A stretch of DNA of 64,000 bases from Vreelandella neptunia (GTDB taxonomy: Bacteria > Pseudomonadota > Gammaproteobacteria > Pseudomonadales > Halomonadaceae). The DNA lies in the NCBI RefSeq assembly GCF_000712975.1, contig NZ_JHQL01000001.1, positions 124,001 through 188,000 on the forward strand, written 5' to 3'. Below, in pieces: positions 44,202 through 52,120 of the stretch. Under the pieces are notes generated by a model. That model searched no databases. It saw only the letters and a program-made list of their open reading frames with translations, and was not told where the DNA came from. Each line of letters starts with the position of its first letter. The first letter of the stretch is position 1. A program made the translations under genes and the position numbers.

Positions 44202-44217
44202 ATTTATAGTGATAAAT
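44202..44217. promoter_or_regulatory. Candidate GntR operator before the DUF1028 gene
   Basis: ATTTATAGTGATAAAT, an inverted repeat sharing ATTTATNNTGATAAAT with the site at 45075-45090. It lies 38 bp before the DUF1028 start and within the divergent regulator promoter region, so it could control both directions. Confidence 0.55.
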
Positions 44218-44254
44218 TTTAAACCTCTTCAATCTGATAAGCGAGCAATACATC

Positions 44255-44920
44255 ATGACCTACAGTTTAATAGCACTTGATAAGCAATCAGGCACTTTCG
44301 GCGTTGCATGTGCTACCGGCGGGCCTGCACTGGGTGGTTTTGTTCCCCATATGCTACCGGGTATTGGTGCCGCTATTACCCAGGGCTTTAGCACCAATGT
44401 ATTCAGTGCAGAGCAAGGACTGTATCGCTTAGCCAACGGGGAAAAGGTGGCGGATATTATCAGCAGCCTGCAACAACAGGACAACGGTGCTGCGTGGCGA
44501 CAGGTTGCTTTGATGGATCAGCGTGGCGTTGCCGCAGGCTGGACAGGCGATGAAAACGTTCCGGTTGCTGAGATGCGAATTAGCGATGGTTTGCTGATTG
44601 CAGGCAATATGCTGGCCAATCGTGACGTTATACCCGCCATGGAGGCAGCCTACCTTGATACTCGCCAGCGTAAAGATATGGCCAGCGCTTTGATAGCCGC
44701 GCTGAGTGCTGCTCAGCAGCAGGGTGGGGATCATCGTGGCACGCTCTCAGCGGCTCTGAAAGTACGCGCCCCAGGCGGCTTGCCCTACGATTTGAGAATC
44801 GATTATGCCCCTAACGCGATTACTGCACTGAGCGAACTTCACCTACGTATTGAGCAGGATGGTGATTTTCAGTCATTTCTTGCTCGTCTTCCTACAGCTG
44901 ACAATCCGCATCGTTATTAA
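44255..44920 (+). CDS. DUF1028 family protein (Ntn-hydrolase-like)
   Basis: A 221-residue protein of the DUF1028 family (PF06267). MTYSLIALDKQSGTFGVACATGGPALGG starts the domain (in parts), with GIGAAITQGFSTNVFSAEQGL and MDQRGVAAGWTGDE following; LPYDLRIDYAPNAITALSELH is near the end. The fold resembles the Ntn-hydrolase superfamily, so an amide-bond hydrolase role is conceivable. It is first in an operon with an M20 amidohydrolase and a transporter. The activity is unproven. Confidence 0.87.
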   Translation: MTYSLIALDKQSGTFGVACATGGPALGGFVPHMLPGIGAAITQGFSTNVFSAEQGLYRLANGEKVADIISSLQQQDNGAAWRQVALMDQRGVAAGWTGDENVPVAEMRISDGLLIAGNMLANRDVIPAMEAAYLDTRQRKDMASALIAALSAAQQQGGDHRGTLSAALKVRAPGGLPYDLRIDYAPNAITALSELHLRIEQDGDFQSFLARLPTADNPHRY

Positions 44921-45070
44921 TTATCACAATGTTGGTTAGACATAGGTCTTAAAACCGATAATCCCCCGAAAATTTAACCTTTTATTCTGGCTGAGTTTTT
45001 TGTTTTCCCAGTCGAAATGTCTTCTTGTCCGCTTCCTCAAGGGTTTGACAGTTTGTTCGATGCTCTCATA

Positions 45071-45094
45071 AGCTATTTATCATGATAAATAGCT
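45071..45094. promoter_or_regulatory. Perfect 24-bp palindrome before the amidohydrolase gene
   Basis: AGCTATTTATCA and its exact reverse complement meet head to head. The core ATTTATCATGATAAAT matches the site before the DUF1028 gene. It lies 42 bp before the amidohydrolase start. It is most likely an operator of the adjacent GntR regulator. The remaining 215-bp gap shows no other feature. Confidence 0.65.
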
Positions 45095-45135
45095 GTTTTG
45101 TGCAGCTCACCAAACAATAACCTCTTGAGGCAACC

Positions 45136-46389
45136 ATGACGCTTTCTTTAACCCAGGCCGGAGAACAGGCGTGGAAGTGGCTGGAAGATGCCGCTAAGTT
45201 TAGTGAAACCGACAATATTGAACGCGACGGCGTTACCCGTCGCTGCGCCACCCCTGAACACCGCGCTGTGCTGAATGAACTTGCAACGTGGATGAAAAGC
45301 GTGGGTATGTCTGTGCGCATGGATAATGCCGCAAACCTGATCGGTCGTTATGCCAGTCCACAGGCCGGTGCCCGTTCGCTGCTACTCGGGTCGCACCAGG
45401 ACACCGTTCCTAATGGCGGCAAGTACGATGGCATGATGGGCGTTATTCTGCCTCTTGCCTTGGTGAGCTACTTGCATGAAAACGCGATTGAAATGCCCTT
45501 TCACATTGATGTGGTGGCGTTTAGCGACGAGGAAGGGACACGCTTCAGTTCTACCTTGCTTGGCTCTAAAGTGCTGGCGGGCACGTTTGAACCAGGGATG
45601 CTTGAAGCCCGCGATGATCAGGGCATAACACTTGGGCAAGCGCTGGCTGACTTTGGTTGTAACACCCAGCATATCGACGCCGATCGATACTTATCGAAAG
45701 ACGTAATCGCTTTTATCGAAACACATATCGAGCAGGGCCCTCAGCTTGAGCAGGATGATGTCGCGGTGGGTGTAGTAAGTGCAATTACCGGGATCGAGCG
45801 CCACGAGATAACCATCAATGGCATGGCAGGACATGCTGGAACTGTTCCCATGCATATGCGGCAGGATGCGCTGGTGGGAGCTGCCCATGTCATCCAATTG
45901 GTCGATCAGTTATGCAAAAGCACTAATGAACTCGTTGGTGTCGTGGGCAAGATTGAGAACGCGCCTAATGGCGTCAATGTCATCCCTCAAACCACGACCT
46001 TGAGCATTGAGCTGCGCTCGCCGGATGATGCAATTCGCCGTCAAGCAAGAACTCAATTGTTAAGCCAAATTGACGCGTCTATGCAAGCCTTGAACCTTGG
46101 CTTTAAGCATCGTCACACCTATGAACAATCGGCTGTTCAATGCGCCAAGCACCTTATCGATACCATGCAGAGCGCGCTTAAGGATGCTCGGATTGAGCCA
46201 CGGGTGCTATTCAGCGGCGCAGGCCACGATGGGTTAGCCATGGCCGACCTGTGTGACATCGGCATGCTGTTTGTTCGTTGTCGCGGCGGTATCAGCCACC
46301 AACCCAGCGAAGCTATCAAGCCTGAGGATCTCGGCGTTGCCATTGAGGTTCTCTTAAACACCTGCCAGCGACTCGCACAAAAGCAATAG
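45136..46389 (+). CDS. M20-family Zn-dependent amidohydrolase (allantoate/N-carbamoyl amino acid type)
   Basis: A 417-residue peptidase-M20-fold enzyme of the AllC/HyuC group. Metal ligands are recognisable in LLGSHQDTVPNGGKYDG (His, Asp), AFSDEEGTRFSS (Glu), FIETHIEQGPQLE (His) and GAGHDGLAMADL near the C-terminus. A dimerisation domain (ITINGMAGHAGTVPM) lies in the middle. It would hydrolyse allantoate, an N-carbamoyl amino acid or a similar ureido or amide compound. TTGAGG precedes the ATG. It lies between DUF1028 and a YfcC transporter; no ureide genes accompany it, so the substrate is open. Confidence 0.88.
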   Translation: MTLSLTQAGEQAWKWLEDAAKFSETDNIERDGVTRRCATPEHRAVLNELATWMKSVGMSVRMDNAANLIGRYASPQAGARSLLLGSHQDTVPNGGKYDGMMGVILPLALVSYLHENAIEMPFHIDVVAFSDEEGTRFSSTLLGSKVLAGTFEPGMLEARDDQGITLGQALADFGCNTQHIDADRYLSKDVIAFIETHIEQGPQLEQDDVAVGVVSAITGIERHEITINGMAGHAGTVPMHMRQDALVGAAHVIQLVDQLCKSTNELVGVVGKIENAPNGVNVIPQTTTLSIELRSPDDAIRRQARTQLLSQIDASMQALNLGFKHRHTYEQSAVQCAKHLIDTMQSALKDARIEPRVLFSGAGHDGLAMADLCDIGMLFVRCRGGISHQPSEAIKPEDLGVAIEVLLNTCQRLAQKQ

Positions 46390-46460
46390 CTGTCTTCATT
46401 GTATTAATACATTTGTCCAACTAGCTCAACATAAAGCCACAAAAATCATAAGGGTTGATT

Positions 46461-47870
46461 ATGAGCCAACAACAGCAAGTTTCAGACACAAAAGCCCCTG
46501 CATCAGGTAAATGGTACAAGCAGATACCGGATCCGATGGTGCTAATTTTTTTCATTCTGGTCGCCGCCTACCTAATGACGTTTATTGTGCCCGCAGGGGA
46601 GTTTGAACGTCAGACTGTCGATGGTCGTACGACGGTCATTCCTGAGTCTTTCATGTACTTGTCAGATGTTGCGAATCTGCACTTTTTCAAGATTTTCGTC
46701 GCCATACCGGAAGGTCTGATTAACGCATCGCAATTTCTGTTTATCGTGTTTATTGCTGGTGGTCTGTTTCATATTCTACAGCGGACAGGTGCACTGGAGA
46801 ACGCCATTGGTGTCGCCGTTCATCGAGTGGGTGCTGAAAACAGCATTAAAAGTCGCAACCTGATCATTGCTGCGGGCACCTTTATCTATGGCTTCTTTGG
46901 CGTTGCTGTCGGCTTTGAGAATAATATCGCGCTCGTGCCCATTGGCGTGCTGATAGCTTCTGCCATTGGCTGCTCTCGATTAGTCGGCGTTGTGATGGCC
47001 GTAGGAGGTATCGGTATCGGATTCGCTTTATCCCCGATCAATCCATATACCGTTGGCGTTGCTCAAGGTATCGGTGAATTACCCACCTTTTCAGGCTGGT
47101 GGTTACGTACATTGATGGTTGTTGCGTGTCTGGCTACCTTGGCGCTTTTTATCTGCCGTTACGTTGTCAAAATGGACTACCACGATGACAGCCCGGCTGA
47201 GCTAACCAAGCGTCTCGAAGATTATACCTTGAGCCGCCAAAACATCATTACATTAGCTATTTTTATTTCTGGCCTGATTATCATGCTGATTGGTGTGTTC
47301 ACCCGCGGTTGGTACATCAATGAAATTGCAGCCATGTTCTTGCTGATGGCGATTGTTATTGGGCTCTCTAACGGCCTGGGTGCTAATGCGCTGGTAAGAC
47401 AAATGATGGAAGGAGCCTCATCCGTAACAGCCGGTGCCTTAGTCATTGGCGTTGCTGCCTCTATTCAGGTCATCCTTCAAGATGCACAGATTATTGACAC
47501 TATTGTTAATTCCCTCAGCTCTCTGGTAGGTGATATGCCCACCGCTGTGGCGGCTGTCGCTTCAAGTGTTATTCAAGGCGTGATCAACCTGTTTATTCCG
47601 GGGGGATCAGGACAAGCATTAGTGACCATGCCGATTTTGATTCCTTTAGCAGATTTAATAGGCATGAGCCGTCAATTGATGATCACGTCATTCCAGGTGG
47701 GAGATGGTTTGACTAACCTGATTGTTCCAACGTCTGGTGGCACTCTTGCGATGCTAGCGCTAGGGCGGGTTTCTTACGCGCAGTGGCTACGCGTTATTAC
47801 CCCTTTATTAGTACTAGTTTACGTTATGTGCTGGGCAGCGCTGGTATTAGGCTATTACGTGGGTTATTAA
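46461..47870 (+). CDS. YfcC-family transporter (basic amino acid/C4-dicarboxylate-carrier fold)
   Basis: A 469-residue membrane protein with about twelve helices (PF03606). IPDPMVLIFFILVAAYLMTFIVPAGEFER (in parts) is the family N-terminus; FGVAVGFENNIALVPIG and FIPGGSGQALVTMPILIPLADL are conserved transport motifs, with LTNLIVPTSGGTLAMLAL near the end. AAGGG precedes the ATG at 46461. It is third in the GntR-linked operon and likely imports the compound the amidohydrolases break down. A TGTATTAATACA palindrome is at 46400-46411. Confidence 0.87.
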   Translation: MSQQQQVSDTKAPASGKWYKQIPDPMVLIFFILVAAYLMTFIVPAGEFERQTVDGRTTVIPESFMYLSDVANLHFFKIFVAIPEGLINASQFLFIVFIAGGLFHILQRTGALENAIGVAVHRVGAENSIKSRNLIIAAGTFIYGFFGVAVGFENNIALVPIGVLIASAIGCSRLVGVVMAVGGIGIGFALSPINPYTVGVAQGIGELPTFSGWWLRTLMVVACLATLALFICRYVVKMDYHDDSPAELTKRLEDYTLSRQNIITLAIFISGLIIMLIGVFTRGWYINEIAAMFLLMAIVIGLSNGLGANALVRQMMEGASSVTAGALVIGVAASIQVILQDAQIIDTIVNSLSSLVGDMPTAVAAVASSVIQGVINLFIPGGSGQALVTMPILIPLADLIGMSRQLMITSFQVGDGLTNLIVPTSGGTLAMLALGRVSYAQWLRVITPLLVLVYVMCWAALVLGYYVGY

Positions 47871-47915
47871 GTGCTGTAGTTTAGCGGTTAACTAACGGCC
47901 GACGAAGCAATGATG

Positions 47916-47945
47916 GGGGCGAAAATCCAGAAGGGTTTTCGCCCC
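47916..47945 (+). terminator. Terminator after the YfcC-type transporter
   Basis: GGGGCGAAAA pairs with TTTTCGCCCC around a ten-base loop. The T-rich tail ATTTGTTTG is imperfect, but the stem is strong. It lies 46 bp after the stop and ends the three-gene operon. Confidence 0.75.
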
Positions 47946-48046
47946 ATTTGTTTGACGGTTATGTAGGTTGGCCCTAAAGAAATCTCCCCATTATCCGATA
48001 ATTACGTGAGAGGTATGAAAATACCAAACCGCCACAAGAGTCAGCC

Positions 48047-48454
48047 ATGCCAAAATCAGTCGCTTTTTTTCTCGTTGCCATACTGCTTAGTCTAGTTCCC
48101 TATGCTCAGGTCTCTGCTCAGACGGCAGAAGCAGCGGCGCTTGCGTGGTTAGAATCAATTGATAATGATGAGATCGAACAAGCTTGGGAGACCTCATCGC
48201 CACTTCTAAAAACGCCTCTATCGCCCAACATGCTTAGACGTATCATTGAACTAGCACGTCATGAGTTTGGACCGGTAGAATCTCGTCGGAAAGTGCAAGT
48301 CTCTCACTACCAATCTATGCCGGGTGCGCCAGATGGTGACTACATGGTGTTTATCTTTCATACTCGATTTGAAAATAAAGCGAGAGGAATTGAGACCGTA
48401 ACACCTCATCTGGAAAATGGAGAGTGGCGAGTCAGTGGTTATTATGTGCAATAG
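48047..48454 (+). CDS. Secreted DUF4019-like protein
   Basis: A 135-residue protein with a clear signal peptide (hydrophobic 5-19, cleavage after VSA near 24). The mature part, AALAWLESIDNDEIEQAWETSSPLLK, then RRKVQVSHYQSMPGAPDGDYMVF and GEWRVSGYYV, fits the DUF4019 family of NTF2-like periplasmic proteins. No enzymatic motif is seen. It stands alone; function is unknown. Confidence 0.82.
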   Translation: MPKSVAFFLVAILLSLVPYAQVSAQTAEAAALAWLESIDNDEIEQAWETSSPLLKTPLSPNMLRRIIELARHEFGPVESRRKVQVSHYQSMPGAPDGDYMVFIFHTRFENKARGIETVTPHLENGEWRVSGYYVQ

Positions 48455-48504
48455 TTCTTGTAATGGTTCTTTGTAATGGCTCTTTGTAATGGCTCTTTGT
48501 AATA
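48454..48504 (+). repeat. Tandem repeat, 13-bp unit, four copies
   Basis: Four units of the form GCTCTTTGTAATG follow the stop codon of the DUF4019 gene; the first is one base short. This is a slippage-type microsatellite in the gap before the monooxygenase-like gene, and no function is apparent. Confidence 0.8.
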
Positions 48505-48557
48505 GATTTGCGTAAATGAGTGATGCCGTAACCAATACGAATCAAGGTAGTGATGCT

Positions 48558-48875
48558 ATGCCTAGTATTGCTAATACGCCCGAGCCTCCTTACTACGCGG
48601 TTATTTTTACTTCCCTGCGCACCAATATTGATAATGGCTACGATGCAATGGCTGCTCGCATGGTGGAGCTTGCGGCTCAGCAGCGGGGGTTTTTAGGGGT
48701 TGAATCTGCTCGAAACGAAGTGGGCGTTACTGTTTCATACTGGACTGATTTGGCTTCGATAAAAGCGTGGAAAGCGCACGCAGAGCATCAGGAAGCCCAG
48801 CGACTAGGCCATCAGCAGTGGTACCAGCATTTTAAAACGCGCATTGCCAAAGTCGAGCGAGAGTATGGTATTTAA
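48558..48875 (+). CDS. Antibiotic biosynthesis monooxygenase (ABM) family protein
   Basis: A small dimeric alpha-beta barrel protein, 105 residues from the chosen start. PPYYAVIFTSLRTNIDNGYDAMA leads into QQRGFLGVESAR and VTVSYWTDLASIKAWKAHAEH (in parts), typical of the ABM family, ending RIAKVEREYG. ATG 48558 has AAGG upstream; ATG 48516 would add 14 polar residues with no ribosome site. The family includes heme-degrading and quinone monooxygenases; the substrate is unknown. Confidence 0.85.
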   Translation: MPSIANTPEPPYYAVIFTSLRTNIDNGYDAMAARMVELAAQQRGFLGVESARNEVGVTVSYWTDLASIKAWKAHAEHQEAQRLGHQQWYQHFKTRIAKVEREYGI

Positions 48876-48881
48876 AATATC

Positions 48882-48918
48882 AACGTAGCCTAGGTATTAT
48901 GCCTAGGCTACGTTTTTT
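48882..48918 (+). terminator. Rho-independent terminator after the ABM gene
   Basis: AACGTAGCCTAGG pairs perfectly with CCTAGGCTACGTT around a seven-base loop, followed by six T. It lies seven bases past the stop codon. Confidence 0.93.
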
Positions 48919-48955
48919 GTTTAATAAGTGCCTGACGGTGACTCCACCCCAGCCC

Positions 48956-49138
48956 TCGTCATTCCTGCAGGCCCTGCCACGTCGTCATTCCCGCAGGCCC
49001 TTAGCGGGAATCCATGTTGACCTGGGGTTTTGGGCTGCTGCAGGCCAAGGTCAAGGTCAAGGTGGATTCCCGATTACCCCACTCGGGAATGACGGTGCGG
49101 TGAGTCGAGAATGACAGTGTGGTGACTCGGGAGTGACG
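48956..49138. repeat. REP-like palindromic repeats in an intergenic gap
   Basis: Several copies of CGTCATTCCCG and its complement CGGGAATGACG occur, for example CGTCATTCCCGCAGG to GCGGGAATCCA at 48983-49014 and GGATTCCCGATT to CTCGGGAATGACGG at 49063-49095. The last can also pair with the first to make a long hairpin. Similar GTCATTCCC/GGGAATGAC palindromes are scattered in many proteobacterial genomes. The region up to 49250 otherwise holds a GCCAGTCAG/CTGACTGGC hairpin at about 49193-49216. Confidence 0.75.
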
Positions 49139-49250
49139 TGCGGTGCTCGCTTTGGGAGGTGGCCGCTTTGTTATATGGGGCTAGGGGAGCGTGCCAGTCA
49201 GCCTTAACTGACTGGCATTACAGCCTAGGCAGGCTTTTTGCTGATTAAAT

Positions 49251-49862
49251 TTAAGATGCTAACCTCAAGGCAAAACCAATAATCAGTGTTCCAAATACCC
49301 AGCGTTGTAATGTTTGCCTTTTTTGATGGCTGGCAAACCAGCGCTGCATCTGCGCTCCCAGGCAGGCATATAGCGCATCGTACAAAAGTCCTACACCCAC
49401 TAGCACAGCCCCCAATAAAGTAAACTGGAGCGCAACATCACCCTGTTGGGTGTGAACGAACTGGGGTAATAACACCGAACAAAACAGCAGCGATTTTGGA
49501 TTTAGCAGGTTCGTTAAAAGGCCCCGTCTCCAAGCTAGGTAATAGCTACCGGTGAGCGATGCTTGCAGTTTGTTAGTATCGGTGCGCCGGTTGGTACGAA
49601 TTAGCTGTACGCCCACCCAAATCAAGTAGGCAGCGCCGAGATAACGAACAGCATCAAAAAGCCACGGGGCGGCGACAAATAGGGCGGCTAGGCCCAAGCC
49701 GGCTAACGCCACATGCAGCCCTCGCGCGATAGCTAACCCTAACGCTGTGGCTAGCCCATGTCCGCGGCCCAGCGTACTACTGGTATGCAGCACCAACAGC
49801 ATATCAGGACCTGGAATCAGGTAAACAATGGCTAATGCGCTAATAAAAAGACCGATTTCCAT
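49251..49862 (-). CDS. LysE/RhtB-family amino acid exporter
   Basis: A 203-residue inner-membrane protein with about six helices. LVYLIPGPDMLLVLHTSSTLGRGHGLATALGLA is the family signature region (IPGPD), and LLNPKSLLFCSVLLPQFV is the second conserved motif. It exports an amino acid or homoserine-lactone-like compound. It is divergent from an Lrp-family regulator 142 bp away, the classic pairing in which Lrp/LysG-like regulators activate the exporter. Confidence 0.9.
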   Translation of the reverse strand: MEIGLFISALAIVYLIPGPDMLLVLHTSSTLGRGHGLATALGLAIARGLHVALAGLGLAALFVAAPWLFDAVRYLGAAYLIWVGVQLIRTNRRTDTNKLQASLTGSYYLAWRRGLLTNLLNPKSLLFCSVLLPQFVHTQQGDVALQFTLLGAVLVGVGLLYDALYACLGAQMQRWFASHQKRQTLQRWVFGTLIIGFALRLAS

Positions 49863-50004
49863 GGCCGTTCCCTCAAGATTACACGTAGTGACTTCATAAG
49901 GAGCATGGTACCGTTAAAGTGATGAGTGAATTCTTGCCATTTACGCTCAATAATCACCAAATATTGGTATGTTGTGCTAGCTAGGAATAGGGAAATACTT
50001 ACTT

Positions 50005-50490
50005 ATGCCAATGGATCAGTTAGATACAACCGACCGACGCATTCTTGCGTTGTTACAGGGGGATGCTCGCTTAACCAATGTGGAGCTTGCGGAGAAAGTA
50101 AATTTGTCGCCGTCGCCCTGCTTACGCCGGGTGCGGCGCTTGGAAGCAAGCGGCATTATTCGTGGCTACCACGCGGAGCTTGATCGTCGAAGCGTCGGGC
50201 TGGAATTAACGGTGTTTGTGGGCATTAAGGTAGAACGACACCATGAAGAGCAAGCTAATGCTTTCCGGGAAGCAGTGGTTGAACTGCCGGAAGTGGTCAC
50301 AGCGCATTTGGTGTCTGGTGAATCGGATTTTCTGCTACAGGTGGTAGTGCCTAGCTTGGCTGCATACGAGGCGTTTTTAACGGGGACGTTGCTGCGCTTA
50401 CCAGGTGTGAGCGATATTCGCAGCAACTTTGCTATTCAGCCGGTGAAGGAGTACGGCACATTACCACTGGATAATAGCAGTAAGGCCTAG
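50005..50490 (+). CDS. Lrp/AsnC-family transcriptional regulator
   Basis: A 161-residue regulator. LDTTDRRILALLQGDARLTNVELAEKVNLSPSPCLRRVRRLEASGII (in parts) is the N-terminal helix-turn-helix, and the C-terminal RAM ligand-binding domain includes VTAHLVSGESDFLLQVVVPSL and LPGVSDIRSNFAIQPVKEYG. It is divergent from the LysE-type exporter and likely its amino-acid-responsive regulator. Confidence 0.92.
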   Translation: MPMDQLDTTDRRILALLQGDARLTNVELAEKVNLSPSPCLRRVRRLEASGIIRGYHAELDRRSVGLELTVFVGIKVERHHEEQANAFREAVVELPEVVTAHLVSGESDFLLQVVVPSLAAYEAFLTGTLLRLPGVSDIRSNFAIQPVKEYGTLPLDNSSKA

Positions 50491-50530
50491 TGGGGTAGTC
50501 GAGAGATGAAGAAGGCCTTCGGTTTTGCGA

Positions 50531-51136
50531 TCAACGCGACATCACCAACCCTGCCAGTGTCTGAAGTCCGACGACCACCACAAGAACCACCATGCCTAGC
50601 GCTAGGCTGGTTTTAAGCGCGTGACGCTTCCACATAAGTTCTACGCGGTTGCCAAAGCGGTGTACCAACCAAGCAAGGCCGAAGTAGCGCAGCCCGCGGG
50701 CTAGCAGGGCAGCCAGCACAAATAACATAATCGGATAGCCGGAAAGCCCGGCGGTAATCATCGCCACCTGAAATGGGATTGGCAGTATGCCAATGGCTAG
50801 AATCGCAGCAAAACCGTACTGCTCAAAGAAGGTTTGGAAAGATTGATAGCTTTGTTCAATACCCATAAATTCGATAAACCACGTACCTATGGATTGATAT
50901 AGCACCATGCCGACGGCATAGCCCACAATGGAAGCTATCAGGCAGCCAAGGGTCGTCGCGGTGGCCATTGCCCAAATGCGCTGCTTGTTAATCGCCATGA
51001 GCGGGATCAACACCAGCTCGATGGGAATTGGCAAAATAATGGTTTCTAAAAAAGATAGAGTGCCGAGTAGCCACAGCATGTTTTTCGAGCCATTGATGCG
51101 CTCAAACCACTGTTTAGTCCGTGTTGTTGAAAGCAT
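50531..51136 (-). CDS. YqaA/DedA-like VTT-domain membrane protein
   Basis: A 201-residue membrane protein with about five helices. LSFLETIILPIPIELVLIPLM, TLGCLIASIVGYAVGM and the conserved FEQYGFAAILAIGILPIPFQVAMITAGLSGYP (in parts) match YqaA and the wider VTT (SNARE-associated/DedA) family, recently linked to lipid scrambling and polyprenyl-phosphate recycling. It lies nine bases after the DUF1206 gene, probably cotranscribed. Confidence 0.87.
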   Translation of the reverse strand: MLSTTRTKQWFERINGSKNMLWLLGTLSFLETIILPIPIELVLIPLMAINKQRIWAMATATTLGCLIASIVGYAVGMVLYQSIGTWFIEFMGIEQSYQSFQTFFEQYGFAAILAIGILPIPFQVAMITAGLSGYPIMLFVLAALLARGLRYFGLAWLVHRFGNRVELMWKRHALKTSLALGMVVLVVVVGLQTLAGLVMSR

Positions 51137-51145
51137 CTTATGTCT

Positions 51146-51964
51146 CTACATTTCAGTATTAATGCGACGATAGACGGACGCTAAAAGGCTGTAGAGACCA
51201 AACGCAAAGAGCCCAAGTGCGACAAAGGCAAGCAACCACTGACCGAAAGGTTGGCTGCGCAGCGTGCTGAACACTTCTCCCATACCACCTGCTTGATTAG
51301 GGTTGATTTGGTAGGCTGCTATGATAAAAAAGCTACCCACGATCACGAAGACGAGTCCACGGATCACTAAGCCGAATCGACAGATGGGGTAGGCCCACTG
51401 TTGAGTTTGGGGTGGCATCGAAAAGTGTTTGTCGAATTTGGCCTTGTAGCCTTTGATTGCATGGGCAATACCAACACCTATCAAGATTAAGCCAACCCCG
51501 CCAACTAACCATCGTCCGAATGGCTGTTGCATCAGCCAGCCCGCCACGCCTTGCGAGCCACCTCCAGAATCTCCAGAAGAGCCTGCGAGTTGGAAGATAA
51601 GCGTTGCGGCAAAAAAAGCTAGAAGAGTATGCGTAATGGCGCTTGCTAATAAGCCCGCACGAATCGCTAAGCCTTTTGCATCTTTACCATGATGGTCGGT
51701 GTCTTTAATGGCTTGGATGGTGCGCCACATGGCATAGCCAACCAAACCAACAGCAATAAGGCCCAACATGCTTTTACCAAAGGGAGCGGTAAGTACTCGC
51801 TCTAATGCGCCGCGGCTGCCTTCGGTCTGGCCGCCTTGCCCAAAAGCTGCCAGGGCGGCGAGGCCACCCACTAATACATAAACGATGCCGCGAGAAGCGT
51901 AGCCCATTCGGGCGAAAAGGGTAATCGCATCACGATGATCTGGGTTATTCATACGATTGGCCAT
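51146..51964 (-). CDS. DUF1206 family membrane protein
   Basis: A 272-residue membrane protein built from three DUF1206 repeats of about 75 residues, each with two helices: FARMGYASRGIVYVLVGGLA, AIRAGLLASAITHTLLAFFA and ICRFGLVIRGLVFVIVGSFF. Function is unknown; the family is frequent in halophiles and cyanobacteria. An ideal AGGAGG precedes the ATG. It heads a two-gene unit with the VTT protein. Confidence 0.9.
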   Translation of the reverse strand: MANRMNNPDHRDAITLFARMGYASRGIVYVLVGGLAALAAFGQGGQTEGSRGALERVLTAPFGKSMLGLIAVGLVGYAMWRTIQAIKDTDHHGKDAKGLAIRAGLLASAITHTLLAFFAATLIFQLAGSSGDSGGGSQGVAGWLMQQPFGRWLVGGVGLILIGVGIAHAIKGYKAKFDKHFSMPPQTQQWAYPICRFGLVIRGLVFVIVGSFFIIAAYQINPNQAGGMGEVFSTLRSQPFGQWLLAFVALGLFAFGLYSLLASVYRRINTEM

Positions 51965-52120
51965 GGTGTCCTCCTGACGTTAATGGCATTGCGAATTCCT
52001 ACGCAATCTAGTGTATATAGTGCTTTTCTGGCGGCCTATACTGTGCGTGTGCTGCGCTATTGTCCAGCGTAGGCCAAGTTAACAGGCTATTCGCTATTTT
52101 TTTGATGATGCGAGCAGAAG

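Noticed and set aside
48454..48504. Possible CRISPR array
   Set aside because: Units of 13 bp are contiguous with no spacers, so this is a microsatellite. The same applies to the arrays at 9.7, 52.1 and 57.2 kb.
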